Part shown: in pieces, positions 7,504 through 16,759 of the stretch | Position numbering within the stretch: position 1 is the first letter of the stretch | Layout of the letters: every line of letters begins with the position of its first letter | Assembly: GCA_016743925.1 (NCBI GenBank) | Contig: JADGFH010000008.1 | Span: 1-26,372, forward strand | Source of the DNA: Labilibaculum sp. | Lineage (GTDB): Bacteria > Bacteroidota > Bacteroidia > Bacteroidales > Marinifilaceae | Length of the DNA stretch: 26,372 nucleotides | Reading direction: 5' to 3' | The notes under the pieces: model-generated | The model's input: the letters and a program-made list of their open reading frames with translations, nothing else | Told to the model about the DNA's origin: nothing | Databases searched by the model: none | Position numbers and translations under genes: made by a program

Positions 7504-9849
7504 TTACTCGTATTGTAAGCTTTTTATAGGGTTTTGAGTGGCAGACTTCCAACTTTGGTAGCTTACCGTAATAATGGCTATTGCAAATATCATACTTGCT
7601 ACTGCAACAAACACCCACCAAGGCATATCAATACGGTAAGCGAATTTATTTAAATAAAAATTCATTGCGTAATATGCAATTGGGCATGCGATAACATTTG
7701 CGATGAACACCCATTTGGTAAACTCTTTCGAAAAGAGACCTACTAAACTTGGAACTTCGGCACCTAATACTTTTCTGATACCAACTTCTTTTGTTCTAGC
7801 TTCTGCCATAAAGGAAGCAAGACCAAAGAGACCTAAACAGGAAATAATAATGGTTAGAATCGTAAAATATTCAAGAATTTTAATGGTGCTTTCTTCTGTT
7901 TTATACTGAGAAATGTAACGATCTTCCAAAAAGTTAATGATGGTTGGAAAACCCGGATTGTACTTTTGGCAAACCTTCTCTATGTGGGCCAATGCTCTAC
8001 TATTGGTATTTGGTTCTATTCTTATAGATATAAATTGATAATAGCTACGGGAGTAAAATATCATTGGCTCAATTTTGCGATGTAAGGATTTGAAATTAAA
8101 ATCCTTTACAACACCAATAATTCTGCCTTCCGTTTCGTGTCGCTTAAGAATCTTATCAAGCACACTTCCTTTGTCGATCATTCTGGCAAGTGTTTCGTTA
8201 ATAACAAAGTTATTGGAATCAGCGGCAACATTTTCTTTATTAAAGAAACGTCCTTCGAGAAGTGGCGTTTTAAAAACGTTAATAAAATCAGCATCTGTAA
8301 AAAGTTGAGTTACCAATACATCTTTAGAATTTTCATCATTATTCCACATGTAACCGCCTCCGTTAGAATAAATCCCTATTGGCAGATGAGAGACAAATGT
8401 TGAAGAACTGATGGAAGGATCGTGTGATAACTCTTCTTTAATTCTCTCGCTATTGTTATTCATGTTGCCATTTAAGACTACAAAAGCGACATTTGATTTA
8501 TCTAATCCGGTAGAGGTGTTTTTTATAAATTTAGTTTGTAGGCTTATGGTTAGTGTACTTATTAATAAGATGGCGGTAAGCGTAAATTGGAACACAACCA
8601 ATATTTTTCTAAAATTGGATCCTTTATTACCCGATTTTGCAACTCCTTTTATTACATCAACAGTTCGGTATGAGGTAAGAAAGAAGGCAGGGTAGGCGCC
8701 AGCTAACAATCCAGTTACGATTACTACCGAAAAAATAATTCCAATAAACTTCCAGTCAAAATAATCCAATCGTATTTCTTGACCTAAAATTTGGTTGAAT
8801 TCGGGTAAGAATAGCCGAACAAGTATAAGAGCAAAATTAATTGCTATAAAAGAAACAAGTACCGACTCGAACAAGAATTGTCTGATTAATTTTGATTTGG
8901 AAGAGCCAATTGCTTTTTTCAAACCAATTTCTTTGGCTCTTTTGGCAGCTCTGGCCGTTGATAGATTCATGAAATTAAAGCATGCTATCAGCAATATAAA
9001 AAGAGCTATAATTAAAAACATTCTTATATGTTTAATCCTGAGCTCCTCACCTTCCAATGTATATAAATGAGTTTTACTAACAGGGTATAAGGATATTCTT
9101 TCAGTCGATTCTTCATCTACATTGTCTTTGTAAAAAGATCGAAGCTTTTCACTTACAGCATCAGGATCTGCATTTGAATCTAATTCAACATATCCCGAAT
9201 AAGAATGATTACCCCAATGTTTCCAGCCATTGTAAAGCTTTTTCTTGAATTCGTAAGGGGTGATTAAATCGAATTTAAAAACAGAGTTGGAGGGTAGATC
9301 TTTTATTACACCTGTAATGGTAAGATCATATTTTTCTTCGAATTTAACGACTTGACCAATTGGATTTTCATCTCCAAAATATTTGTGAGCAAACTTTTCG
9401 GAAATAACCAAAGAGAACGGATCCTTAAAAACATTCTCTGGAGATCCTTTAAGCAATGGAAAAGAGAACATCTGAAAGAAATCTGAATCAGCTTGATACA
9501 CCTCTTCGTAGTTCTTAACTCCATTAATAACAAAGAGTGAATTATCTCCCCAAGGGTTATAATTTGTAGCTCGAATAATTTCAGGCGTCTTTTCTTTAAG
9601 AGCATCCACTAATTTTCCAGGAATATTTGGCCAACCATATTCTTGTCCGCTGTAGGTTTGCCAGTTTACAATTTGAAAAAGCTGTTTTTCTTTTTTATGA
9701 AATTTGTCGTAACTCAATTCATGATTTACCCAAAGTAAAAGTAATATTGTACAAGCCATACCTATGGCAAGTCCTGAAATATTAATAAAACTGTATCCTT
9801 TATTACGAATTAGGTTGCGATAGGCTATTTTAAAATTATTTATAAACAT
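7504..9849 (-). CDS. FtsX/MacB-type ABC transporter permease (second of pair)
   Basis: 781 residues, inner membrane. The layout is a double MacB unit: TM1 (about 18-41), a periplasmic MacB_PCD-like domain (about 45-270), TM2-TM4 (about 276-298, 328-350, 368-392), TM5 (about 412-435), a second periplasmic domain (about 440-655), and TM6-TM8 at the C-terminus. The FtsX-superfamily coupling motif appears twice: RAKEIGLKKAIGS (about 304-316) and RTKEVGIRKVLGA near the C-terminus. There is no ATPase domain; the ATPase is encoded first in the operon. Family members use ATP-driven conformational change rather than classical import, moving lipoproteins, peptides or drugs, or signalling across the envelope. 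It begins 28 nt after its paralogue ends, and a bidirectional terminator lies just downstream. Substrate unknown. Confidence 0.92.
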   Translation of the reverse strand: MFINNFKIAYRNLIRNKGYSFINISGLAIGMACTILLLLWVNHELSYDKFHKKEKQLFQIVNWQTYSGQEYGWPNIPGKLVDALKEKTPEIIRATNYNPWGDNSLFVINGVKNYEEVYQADSDFFQMFSFPLLKGSPENVFKDPFSLVISEKFAHKYFGDENPIGQVVKFEEKYDLTITGVIKDLPSNSVFKFDLITPYEFKKKLYNGWKHWGNHSYSGYVELDSNADPDAVSEKLRSFYKDNVDEESTERISLYPVSKTHLYTLEGEELRIKHIRMFLIIALFILLIACFNFMNLSTARAAKRAKEIGLKKAIGSSKSKLIRQFLFESVLVSFIAINFALILVRLFLPEFNQILGQEIRLDYFDWKFIGIIFSVVIVTGLLAGAYPAFFLTSYRTVDVIKGVAKSGNKGSNFRKILVVFQFTLTAILLISTLTISLQTKFIKNTSTGLDKSNVAFVVLNGNMNNNSERIKEELSHDPSISSSTFVSHLPIGIYSNGGGYMWNNDENSKDVLVTQLFTDADFINVFKTPLLEGRFFNKENVAADSNNFVINETLARMIDKGSVLDKILKRHETEGRIIGVVKDFNFKSLHRKIEPMIFYSRSYYQFISIRIEPNTNSRALAHIEKVCQKYNPGFPTIINFLEDRYISQYKTEESTIKILEYFTILTIIISCLGLFGLASFMAEARTKEVGIRKVLGAEVPSLVGLFSKEFTKWVFIANVIACPIAYYAMNFYLNKFAYRIDMPWWVFVAVASMIFAIAIITVSYQSWKSATQNPIKSLQYE

Positions 9850-9877
9850 CTTAGAGCTAATTTAATTGGACAATAGA

Positions 9878-12226
9878 TTATTCATACTTTAAACTCTTTA
9901 TTGGATTTAGAGTAGCTGATTTCCAACTTTGGTAGGCAACTGTAATAATGGCTATAATTAATAACAGCATAAACACTGCTAGAAATAACCAGAATGGAAA
10001 ATCAATTCTGAATGGGTAATTACCAAACCATTCTTCCATAGCTAAATAAGTAATTGGCCATGAAATTAAGGAGGCTATTACGATCCATTTACTAAAATCT
10101 TTACTGAAAATCATAACAAGCTGATACAGTGAAGCACCCAGTACTTTACGTACTCCAATTTCCTTAGTGCGTTCTTCTGCATTAAAGGAAGCCAGACCAA
10201 ATAGTCCCAAGCAGGATATGATTATGGCTAAAATGGAGGCATAAAGTAAAGTTCTAATTGTTGCCCTTTGATTATCATACAAATTATCGTAATGATCATC
10301 TAGAAACTGATAGGTCAATGGAAAATCGGGATTGTATTTTGCACAGGTTTTTTCGATTTCTTGTAACACTTTCATTGAATTTCCTTTGGTATATCTTACA
10401 AATAAGAATTTCGGATCGCTACACAAACGAAGCATGAATGGTTGTAACTTTCTATTGTTTGGTGTACAATGATAATCTTTTACGACACCAATAATTCTTA
10501 CATTTTTGCCGCTACTAGACTGAATTATTTTATCTAAAACAGATTCTTCAGAAATCATTTTGGCTAATTTTTCATTGATGATTACACAGCTTGAATCTGC
10601 TGCCGGATTATCAATATTGAAAGGTCTTCCTTCGAGAAATTTGATTTTAAAAACATCGAAGAAATCAGCATCAACATACGGAAAGGTAATTAGTGGCTTA
10701 AAGTTAGGATCTTTGCCTTCCCAACTTTCACCCCAACCATTCGAAAAAACGGTGTATGGAATATGAGAACTATAGGAAACATTTTCTACAATCGGATTGC
10801 TTAGTAATTCACTTTTTACGGTTTCTACTTTGTCCCTCATTTGTTGATTCACATTCACTGAAATAACATTGTCTTTGTTCAAACCAACTTCCATATTGGC
10901 AAGATATCTGGTTTGTAGCACAATGGTTAAGGTAGATATTAGTAATGTAGAGGCTAATATGAATTGCATAACCACTAATATTTTTCTGAATCGATTACCT
11001 CCTTTTCCTCCCGAGAAAGTTCCTTTTAAAACAATTATTGGATTAAAAGATGACAAATAAAAAGCGGGATAGGCACCTGCAACCAATCCAGTGAAAATGG
11101 TTACAGCAAAAATGATTAACCAAAATTCAAGAGATGAATAGTCTAAAACCAAATGTCTACTCATTAATAAATTGAATTGTGGTAAGAATAAATGAGATAA
11201 TATAATTGCAAAATTTGCAGCTACAATCGTAATGAGTAAAGATTCGCCTATAAACTGTTTGATTAATTGTGGATAAGTAGCTCCAATTGCTTTTTTCAAT
11301 CCAATTTCTTTTGCTCTTTTTGCAGCTCGTGCTGTTGAAAGATTCATAAAGTTGAAACAAGCAATAATGAGGATGAGAATGGCAATCATGAAAAACATTT
11401 TCACTTGTGTTATTTTAGAGGGACTTCCATCGATATAATACAAATGTCTTTTGATTAGTGGATATAAGAACACATTTTTTTCACTTTCCTTATCTACATG
11501 ATCAATATAGAACTGATCTAATTTCTCATTCAAAGCTTCGATGTCTGTTCCTTTTGCAAGTTTTGTGTAACCAAAATAGTTATGAGAACCCCAATGATCT
11601 GAATAAGGGTTTTGTTTTTTCAACATTTCGAATGGAGTCAAAAAGTTGAATTGAATTGAAGAGTTACTAGGCACATCCTTAATAACAGCTGTAATTACTA
11701 ATGGTTGCCTATTATCAACATTAACAATTTTACCAATTGGATTTTCATTACCAAATATTCTTTTGGCTGCTTTTTCTGATAACACCAATGAATTGATATC
11801 ATTCAAGCATGTTTCCATATTCCCATACAATAAAGGGAAGTTAAAGATCTGGAAAAAGTCTGGATCTGCGAATTTAATATTTTCATATTGTTTTTTGCCT
11901 TTATATTCAACTAACAGATTTTCTCCCCATGCATTATAATGGGTGGCATGTTCAATTTCCGGATATTTTTCTTTTAGAACATCAATTAGTGGTGTAGGTA
12001 AATTAGGCATTGCATTTTTTTTCCCATTCCAAGTCTGAAAGTTGGCTACTTGATAAATACGATCAGCATCCTTATGGAAGTTGTTATAGCTCATTTCATG
12101 ATTTACCCAAAGTAAAAGTAATATTGTACAAGCCATTCCTATGGCTAATCCGGATATATTGATGAAACTATATCCTTTATTTCGGATTAAGTTTCGGTAG
12201 GCAATTTTAAAATTATTTAGAAACAT
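9878..12226 (-). CDS. FtsX/MacB-type ABC transporter permease (first of pair)
   Basis: 782 residues, a full-length paralogue of the next gene with the same plan: TM1 (about 18-41), periplasmic domain (about 45-270), TM2-TM5 (about 276-298, 328-350, 366-392, 414-436), second periplasmic domain, and TM6-TM8 (about 661-680, 710-730, 745-768). The coupling motifs are RAKEIGLKKAIGA (304-316) and RTKEIGVRKVLGA (686-698). The first 44 residues differ from the paralogue at only one position before the sequences diverge, while the periplasmic domains differ widely, as expected if the two halves bind different partners. It starts 11 nt after the ATPase gene. The two permeases could form a heterodimer on one ATPase dimer, or each a homodimer; sequence alone does not decide. 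Control is probably by the divergent sigma-54 two-component pair. Confidence 0.92.
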   Translation of the reverse strand: MFLNNFKIAYRNLIRNKGYSFINISGLAIGMACTILLLLWVNHEMSYNNFHKDADRIYQVANFQTWNGKKNAMPNLPTPLIDVLKEKYPEIEHATHYNAWGENLLVEYKGKKQYENIKFADPDFFQIFNFPLLYGNMETCLNDINSLVLSEKAAKRIFGNENPIGKIVNVDNRQPLVITAVIKDVPSNSSIQFNFLTPFEMLKKQNPYSDHWGSHNYFGYTKLAKGTDIEALNEKLDQFYIDHVDKESEKNVFLYPLIKRHLYYIDGSPSKITQVKMFFMIAILILIIACFNFMNLSTARAAKRAKEIGLKKAIGATYPQLIKQFIGESLLITIVAANFAIILSHLFLPQFNLLMSRHLVLDYSSLEFWLIIFAVTIFTGLVAGAYPAFYLSSFNPIIVLKGTFSGGKGGNRFRKILVVMQFILASTLLISTLTIVLQTRYLANMEVGLNKDNVISVNVNQQMRDKVETVKSELLSNPIVENVSYSSHIPYTVFSNGWGESWEGKDPNFKPLITFPYVDADFFDVFKIKFLEGRPFNIDNPAADSSCVIINEKLAKMISEESVLDKIIQSSSGKNVRIIGVVKDYHCTPNNRKLQPFMLRLCSDPKFLFVRYTKGNSMKVLQEIEKTCAKYNPDFPLTYQFLDDHYDNLYDNQRATIRTLLYASILAIIISCLGLFGLASFNAEERTKEIGVRKVLGASLYQLVMIFSKDFSKWIVIASLISWPITYLAMEEWFGNYPFRIDFPFWLFLAVFMLLLIIAIITVAYQSWKSATLNPIKSLKYE

Positions 12227-12237
12227 GCTTGTTGAGA

Positions 12238-12951
12238 TTATAATAATTCAGAGTTTTCTTTAATTGTGCTTATTTTCCTTTTGTGATTTTCACTAACGAC
12301 ATGGCCGTCGAATAATTGTATGACTCTGTTTGCACTTTCAGCATCGGAACTAGAGTGTGTAACCATTACAATGGTAGTTCCTTCTGCGTTTAGTTCACTT
12401 AGGAGGTTCATAACTTCGCATCCATTGGCCGAATCTAAATTACCTGTTGGCTCATCGGCTAAAATCAAATTAGGATTTGAAATAACGGCACGAGCTATTG
12501 CTACTCTTTGTTGTTGTCCACCAGATAATTGTTGCGGAAAATGTTTACTTCTATGAAGAATTTGAACTCTTTCAAGTACTTCGTTTACTCTTCTTTTGCG
12601 TTCTACTGCAGGTATTTTCTGATAAACCAATGGCAATTCTACATTTTCAAAGACGCTTAATTCATCAATAAGGTTGAAGCTCTGAAATACAAAACCAATA
12701 TTCATTTTTCTCAATTGAGTTCTTTGACGTTCCGAGTATTCTGAAACTTCATCCTCAATAAAATGTAATTTCCCATCTGATGGATTATCTAAAAGGCCAA
12801 TAATATTTAAAAGGGTTGATTTTCCACATCCTGAAGGACCCATTATGGCAACAAATTCACCTTTTTTTATATGTAAATTTACATTTGATAGCGCCAAAGT
12901 TTCCACCTCTGCAGTTCTAAATGATTTGCTTAGATTTTCTGTTTTTATCAT
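12238..12951 (-). CDS. ABC transporter ATP-binding protein, LolD/MacB type
   Basis: 237 residues, cytoplasmic ATPase that powers the two FtsX-like permeases downstream. All motifs are intact: Walker A GPSGCGKST (38-46), Q-loop Q90 in FVFQSFNLID, signature LSGGQQQR (142-149), Walker B LILADEPTG (162-170), D-loop NLDS and switch H199 in VTHSSSD. The 'FQSFNLI' and 'GNLDSANG' context is typical of the LolD/MacB/FtsE class. It is first in its operon. A sigma-54-type promoter ends about 34 nt upstream of the ATG and predicts a leader of about 22 nt. No Shine-Dalgarno sequence is seen, as is common in this phylum. It may serve lipoprotein release, peptide export or stress sensing; the sequence does not choose between these. 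Confidence 0.95.
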   Translation of the reverse strand: MIKTENLSKSFRTAEVETLALSNVNLHIKKGEFVAIMGPSGCGKSTLLNIIGLLDNPSDGKLHFIEDEVSEYSERQRTQLRKMNIGFVFQSFNLIDELSVFENVELPLVYQKIPAVERKRRVNEVLERVQILHRSKHFPQQLSGGQQQRVAIARAVISNPNLILADEPTGNLDSANGCEVMNLLSELNAEGTTIVMVTHSSSDAESANRVIQLFDGHVVSENHKRKISTIKENSELL

Positions 12952-12984
12952 GTTTTATGGTTTTGATAATATGCACAGGTGTAA

Positions 12985-12999
12985 TCTATATTTGTGCCA
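12985..12999 (-). promoter_or_regulatory. Sigma-54-type promoter of the ABC operon
   Basis: On the minus strand TGGCAC (12999-12994) is a perfect -24 element. At the correct distance, TAGA (12988-12985) stands where TTGC is expected: the G of the -12 GC is kept and the C is A. Ten nucleotides separate GG from GA, as required. The predicted start near 12973 lies about 22 nt before the ATPase start. The divergent gene encodes a sigma-54 activator, which makes the match much more credible than the motif alone. Confidence 0.65.
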
Positions 13000-13082
13000 C
13001 TTTCGTTAATTGATTGATATGTAGTGCATAGCGAGGTTTGTGGTTTCATTATGTTTTAGAAAGTGGTTCAAAATCATACATT

Positions 13083-13159
13083 AATTGTATCAAATTGGAA
13101 CAATTGATTTTTTAACTTATCAATTTGACTTAATTTTATATCTGTTACGTTCAAATTGA
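13083..13159. promoter_or_regulatory. Cluster of AATTG/CAATT dyads, likely activator-binding sites
   Basis: AATTG recurs at 13083, 13093 and 13102, about one helical turn apart. AATTG-GAA-CAATT (13093-13105) is a perfect dyad. TCAATTTGA (13120-13128) and TCAAATTGA (13151-13159) are exact reverse complements of each other. The cluster lies about 110-185 nt upstream of the predicted sigma-54 start, the usual range for enhancer-binding proteins. The last two sites also cover the region just before the regulator's own ATG (13164), where TTTG (13124-13127) and TACGTTCA (13146-13153) make a weak -33/-7 pair, which suggests autoregulation. Confidence 0.5.
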
Positions 13160-13163
13160 TTTT

Positions 13164-14537
13164 ATGAAAAAGAAAGGAAAACTTCTTATAACAGATGATA
13201 ATAAAAGTGTACTAAAATCGCTGCAACTTTTTTTAAAACATCATTTCGAAGAACTGGTTACTTGTAATAATCCTAATCAGATTCCGAGTCTGATGCTACA
13301 AACAGAATTTGATGTTGTTTTGTTGGATATGAATTTTACAGCAGGCGTGAATACAGGAAACGAAGGCTTGTATTGGTTAAAAGAAATTCGAAAAATAAAT
13401 AAACGAACAGTTGTTATTTTATTTACAGCTTACGGCGATGTAAATCTTGCAGTGGAATCGATGAAACATGGCGCTACCGATTTTATATTAAAACCATGGG
13501 ATAACAAAAAGTTGTTGGCAACCTTAAAAAGTGGAGTAGAACTTTCCCGAACAAAATTGGAGTTGGAACAATCTAATCAACATCGAAAGTTGTTAACAGC
13601 AGATTTAAATCAACCAACTATAAAAATGGTTGGGGAATCGAAGGCAATTAAAAGTGTTTATGACATAATACATAAGGTTGCCCAAACCGAAGCAAATGTT
13701 TTAATTCTTGGAGAAAACGGAACCGGAAAGGAAATAGTAGCTAGAGAAATTCATAATCAATCAGAAAGAAAAGATCAGGTTTTTATGAATGTGGACTTGG
13801 GTGCTTTAAATGAATCAATTTTTGAAAGTGAATTATTCGGTCATGTAAAAGGATCTTTTACCGATGCAAAGGAGGATCGAATCGGACGATTTCAGGCGGC
13901 CTCTGGAGGTACAATATTTCTAGATGAAGTTGGAAACCTTTCTCAATCAATGCAAGCTAAATTACTTTCAGTCTTGCAAAATAGGATTGTAACTTCTCTT
14001 GGTTCGAACAAAGAGGTAAAGGTAGATATAAGATTAATAACAGCTACCAATTCAGAAATCTCAAAATTAGTTCAACAGGGAACTTTTAGAGAGGATTTAT
14101 TGTATCGAATTAATACTGTCGTTATTAATATGCCTCCACTAAGAGAGAGAGGTAATGATATTTTATTAATTGCGGTTCATTATTTAAAAAAATATGCAGA
14201 TAAGTATGGCAAGAATTACACAGGCTTAAGTAAAGTTGCGAAAGATAAGTTATTAAACTATTCGTGGCCAGGTAATATTCGTGAATTAAAACATTGTATG
14301 GAAAGAGCTATTATTTTAGCAGATAAATCTAGCTTTGAAGCTGGTGATTTTCAGTTAGAAGAAAGTAATGTTTCCAATGATTTTAGTGAAAAAGCAATTA
14401 GTCTTGAAGAAGGTGAACAAATTTTAATTGGTAATGCTTTAAAAAGACATAAAGGAAACATTAGTAACGTGGCCCGTGAACTGAATATTGGAAGGCAAAC
14501 TTTATATAGAAAAATTGAAAAATATAATATCCTGTAA
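13164..14537 (+). CDS. Sigma-54-dependent response regulator, NtrC family
   Basis: 457 residues. The receiver (about 5-125) has the acidic pair DD11-12, phosphoacceptor D55 in VVLLDMNF, T88 and K110 in FILKPWD. The AAA+ domain (about 153-385) has Walker A GENGTGKE (183-190), the sigma-54 contact loop GSFTDA (230-235; GAFTGA in most of the family), Walker B IFLDEVGN (251-258) and FREDLLYRIN. The C-terminal Fis-type helix-turn-helix covers about 430-455 (SNVARELNIGRQTLYRKI). Phosphorylated by its partner kinase, it should assemble on upstream sites and open a sigma-54 promoter, most likely that of the divergent ABC operon. It begins at the edge of the dyad cluster that it may bind. The kinase gene follows after 9 nt. 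Confidence 0.95.
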   Translation: MKKKGKLLITDDNKSVLKSLQLFLKHHFEELVTCNNPNQIPSLMLQTEFDVVLLDMNFTAGVNTGNEGLYWLKEIRKINKRTVVILFTAYGDVNLAVESMKHGATDFILKPWDNKKLLATLKSGVELSRTKLELEQSNQHRKLLTADLNQPTIKMVGESKAIKSVYDIIHKVAQTEANVLILGENGTGKEIVAREIHNQSERKDQVFMNVDLGALNESIFESELFGHVKGSFTDAKEDRIGRFQAASGGTIFLDEVGNLSQSMQAKLLSVLQNRIVTSLGSNKEVKVDIRLITATNSEISKLVQQGTFREDLLYRINTVVINMPPLRERGNDILLIAVHYLKKYADKYGKNYTGLSKVAKDKLLNYSWPGNIRELKHCMERAIILADKSSFEAGDFQLEESNVSNDFSEKAISLEEGEQILIGNALKRHKGNISNVARELNIGRQTLYRKIEKYNIL

Positions 14538-14546
14538 AATTTTAGT

Positions 14547-15899
14547 ATGATCTATAGAAAATTATACACAACAGTAATTATTCGAGTGATTAGTATTTTG
14601 ATCAATAGTTTTCTGTTGGCCTTTGTTTGGTTTAAATATCAAGATGTATTATTAAAATTGAATTTAATAATAGTATTGATTTTACAAACAGTTTTTTTAA
14701 TACGGAAATTGAATCGTCTGAACTATGATTTAGAAAATTTTTTCAAAGCGATTCAGAATAATGATACTACAGTTCGATTTAATTCCAAACAAAATACTGA
14801 TTATCCTGAATTGTATGAACAATTGGATTTGGTTAACAGTGATATTTGTAAGATTAAAATAGAGAACGAAAATCAAAATCAATTTTTCAAGGTGTTAGTT
14901 GAACACGTTGGAGTAGGATTACTAGCATACAATTCTGATGGGAAAGTGACTCTTTTTAATAAAGCGGCAAAAGAATTGTTTAATAAATCTCATGTGTATC
15001 ATATTGATGATTTAGATCGAGTTCAATTCGGATTATCGGATTATGTAATGAAACTTGAACCTTCTGAACAGAAATTACTGTCTTTGTCTCGGAATCATGA
15101 ATTGATACAATTATCTTTTAAGGCAAGCAATTTAAAAATGATTGACCAAAACATTAAATTAATTTCTTTTCAGAATATTAAAAATGAATTGGACGAAAGG
15201 GAATTAGATTCTTGGCAAAAATTGATTCGAGTTTTGACTCATGAAATCATGAACTCTGTTAGTCCAGTAAAATCTTCAATATCTACACTAGTTGAAATGT
15301 ATACCGATCAAGACACAGGGGTACATATAAGTCTATCTAAAATTAACAAAGAAGTTATTGAGGATACTGTGGAAGGATTGGATATAATAGAAGAAAGAAT
15401 TGCTGGAATAGTTAAGTTTGTTGGGCAATTTAGAGATTTAACTTTACTTCCAGCGCCTGTCTTTAGCGAGGTGAACTTGGTTAGTAAAATTCAGAATCTT
15501 CTAAAGTTATTGAAAGATGATTTAATTAAAGAGAATATTGAATTAACATTTACCTATCCTAAGAATAATGTAGTGGTAAAAGCTGATTCTAGTATGATAG
15601 ATCAAATATTTATTAACTTAATAAAGAACTCTATTCAAGCATTAGAGCTTCGAGCGGATAAAAGAATTGAAGTGCGAATTGAAACTAACGACCAGAATCG
15701 ACATTTTATAGAATTGGAAGATAATGGTTGTGGAATTAAGGATGAATATCAAACGGAGGTGTTCGTTCCTTTCTTTACAACCAAAAAAAATGGAACAGGA
15801 ATTGGGCTTAGCCTTTCACGACAATTAATGCGTTTGCAGACTGGTACCTTAAGTTTTAAAGCAGAGCCAAATAAAACTGTTTTCAGAATGCAGTTTTAA
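14547..15899 (+). CDS. Membrane histidine kinase, NtrY-like, partner of the sigma-54 regulator
   Basis: 450 residues. Two N-terminal membrane helices (about 10-29 and 36-53) have almost no periplasmic loop, so the signal is sensed within or near the membrane, or in the cytoplasm. A linker (about 55-110) leads to a PAS domain (about 112-205; EHVGVGLLAYNSDGKVTLFN). The HisKA has H232 in LTHEIMNSVSP. The HATPase_c domain has N-box INLIKNSIQAL, D392 in EDNGCGI, the FFTTKKNGTGIGLSLS lid and a complete C-terminus. Kinases with a tiny periplasmic loop often respond through an associated membrane transporter, and the neighbouring ABC permeases are natural candidates; that is inference. It is co-transcribed with the regulator (9-nt gap). 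The next gene is convergent, with 36 nt between stops and no obvious terminator. Confidence 0.94.
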   Translation: MIYRKLYTTVIIRVISILINSFLLAFVWFKYQDVLLKLNLIIVLILQTVFLIRKLNRLNYDLENFFKAIQNNDTTVRFNSKQNTDYPELYEQLDLVNSDICKIKIENENQNQFFKVLVEHVGVGLLAYNSDGKVTLFNKAAKELFNKSHVYHIDDLDRVQFGLSDYVMKLEPSEQKLLSLSRNHELIQLSFKASNLKMIDQNIKLISFQNIKNELDERELDSWQKLIRVLTHEIMNSVSPVKSSISTLVEMYTDQDTGVHISLSKINKEVIEDTVEGLDIIEERIAGIVKFVGQFRDLTLLPAPVFSEVNLVSKIQNLLKLLKDDLIKENIELTFTYPKNNVVVKADSSMIDQIFINLIKNSIQALELRADKRIEVRIETNDQNRHFIELEDNGCGIKDEYQTEVFVPFFTTKKNGTGIGLSLSRQLMRLQTGTLSFKAEPNKTVFRMQF

Positions 15900-15935
15900 G
15901 TTGAATGATACCTTATTATTACGTTTTCAATTGTC

Positions 15936-16748
15936 TTATTCAATCAGAAATTCATGAATAAATATAGATCTAATATTAGGTGGAATGATTGAAATCCAAG
16001 AAAAAATAGTAGTTAGATTAGGCGATTCTATAAAAGTTAATTTCGTTTTGGTAAATACAAAAATTAATCTGTTAATTTCAGGCTTACCAGTATTAGGGAG
16101 GTCTAAAATATATCCTGGTTGGAATGCAGGATGAATAGGGAAATCTATTTTAATAGCTTCCTGAAAGCAGAAATTCTTTTTATCAGATATACCATTAATA
16201 ATATCTATATAAGGATAAATAATGGTTGCGCTCTCATCAGTTACATTAAAAATAGTTAAGTAGCCATTGTCCGTTGGAATGAAAGAAAAATTAAGTTTGT
16301 CTGTAGTGTTGTACCTATTTTTTAGTCCATTAACCTTGAAGTAGAAATTTGGATCAAAATTTGATTTAGTTTTAAAGACGGTTGCCTCAATTTCTAAGCT
16401 GAGTTCCATATTACCAAATTCGTTGAATTTTCTCTTTTCCCAAAGAATAGAATCAACGATTGCTTCTCCATTGCTACTCACAGAAACTAGATCATTGAAA
16501 AGATCATTAAAATGCTTACCATCATCGCTTTGTAATAGAACACTAGATCGTTTTATATTTTCAGCTACTCCAGCATTACGAAGAGCATTGTATTTAGCTT
16601 CTTTTAAAGCTTCGAATCTAGCCTGCTTGGGAGACATCTCATTCGAGATTACTTTTCCAATAGCTCGAACTTTTACATTTTCTTGACTTATACCAGAATG
16701 CACCAAAAATATCAAAATGAGAAATGGTAGTATTTTGTAAGTATCCAT
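15936..16748 (-). CDS. Exported protein with DUF4384-like C-terminal domain
   Basis: 270 residues with an N-terminal signal (1-21, VHSGISQ). The first part (about 25-125) resembles the small alpha/beta domain of Lpp20/FlgT-type proteins: 'VRAIGKVISNEMSPKQARFEALKEAKYNALRNAGV' is the hallmark strand followed by an Ala-rich helix. The second part (about 133-240) fits DUF4384: 'YFKVNGLKNRYNTTDKLNFSF', 'NGYLTIFNV', 'ATIIYPY' and 'HPAFQPGYIL' in order. DUF4384 is commonly fused to or encoded beside caspase-like proteases; here it follows the caspase gene after 11 nt, so the pair very likely works together outside the cytoplasm. No catalytic residues are apparent; it may be a binding or regulatory partner. 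Domain names rest on motif memory only. Confidence 0.75.
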   Translation of the reverse strand: MDTYKILPFLILIFLVHSGISQENVKVRAIGKVISNEMSPKQARFEALKEAKYNALRNAGVAENIKRSSVLLQSDDGKHFNDLFNDLVSVSSNGEAIVDSILWEKRKFNEFGNMELSLEIEATVFKTKSNFDPNFYFKVNGLKNRYNTTDKLNFSFIPTDNGYLTIFNVTDESATIIYPYIDIINGISDKKNFCFQEAIKIDFPIHPAFQPGYILDLPNTGKPEINRLIFVFTKTKLTFIESPNLTTIFSWISIIPPNIRSIFIHEFLIE

Positions 16749-16759
16749 TCAATAATTTT

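Noticed and set aside
8075..9070. Several short plus-strand frames opposite the permease gene
   Set aside because: They are antisense to a well-supported gene, show no domain, and have low-complexity composition mirroring the permease codons.
15900..15935. Terminator between the convergent kinase and DUF4384 genes
   Set aside because: Only a 6-bp match (TTGAAT/ATTCAA) with a long loop and no T run; too weak to call.
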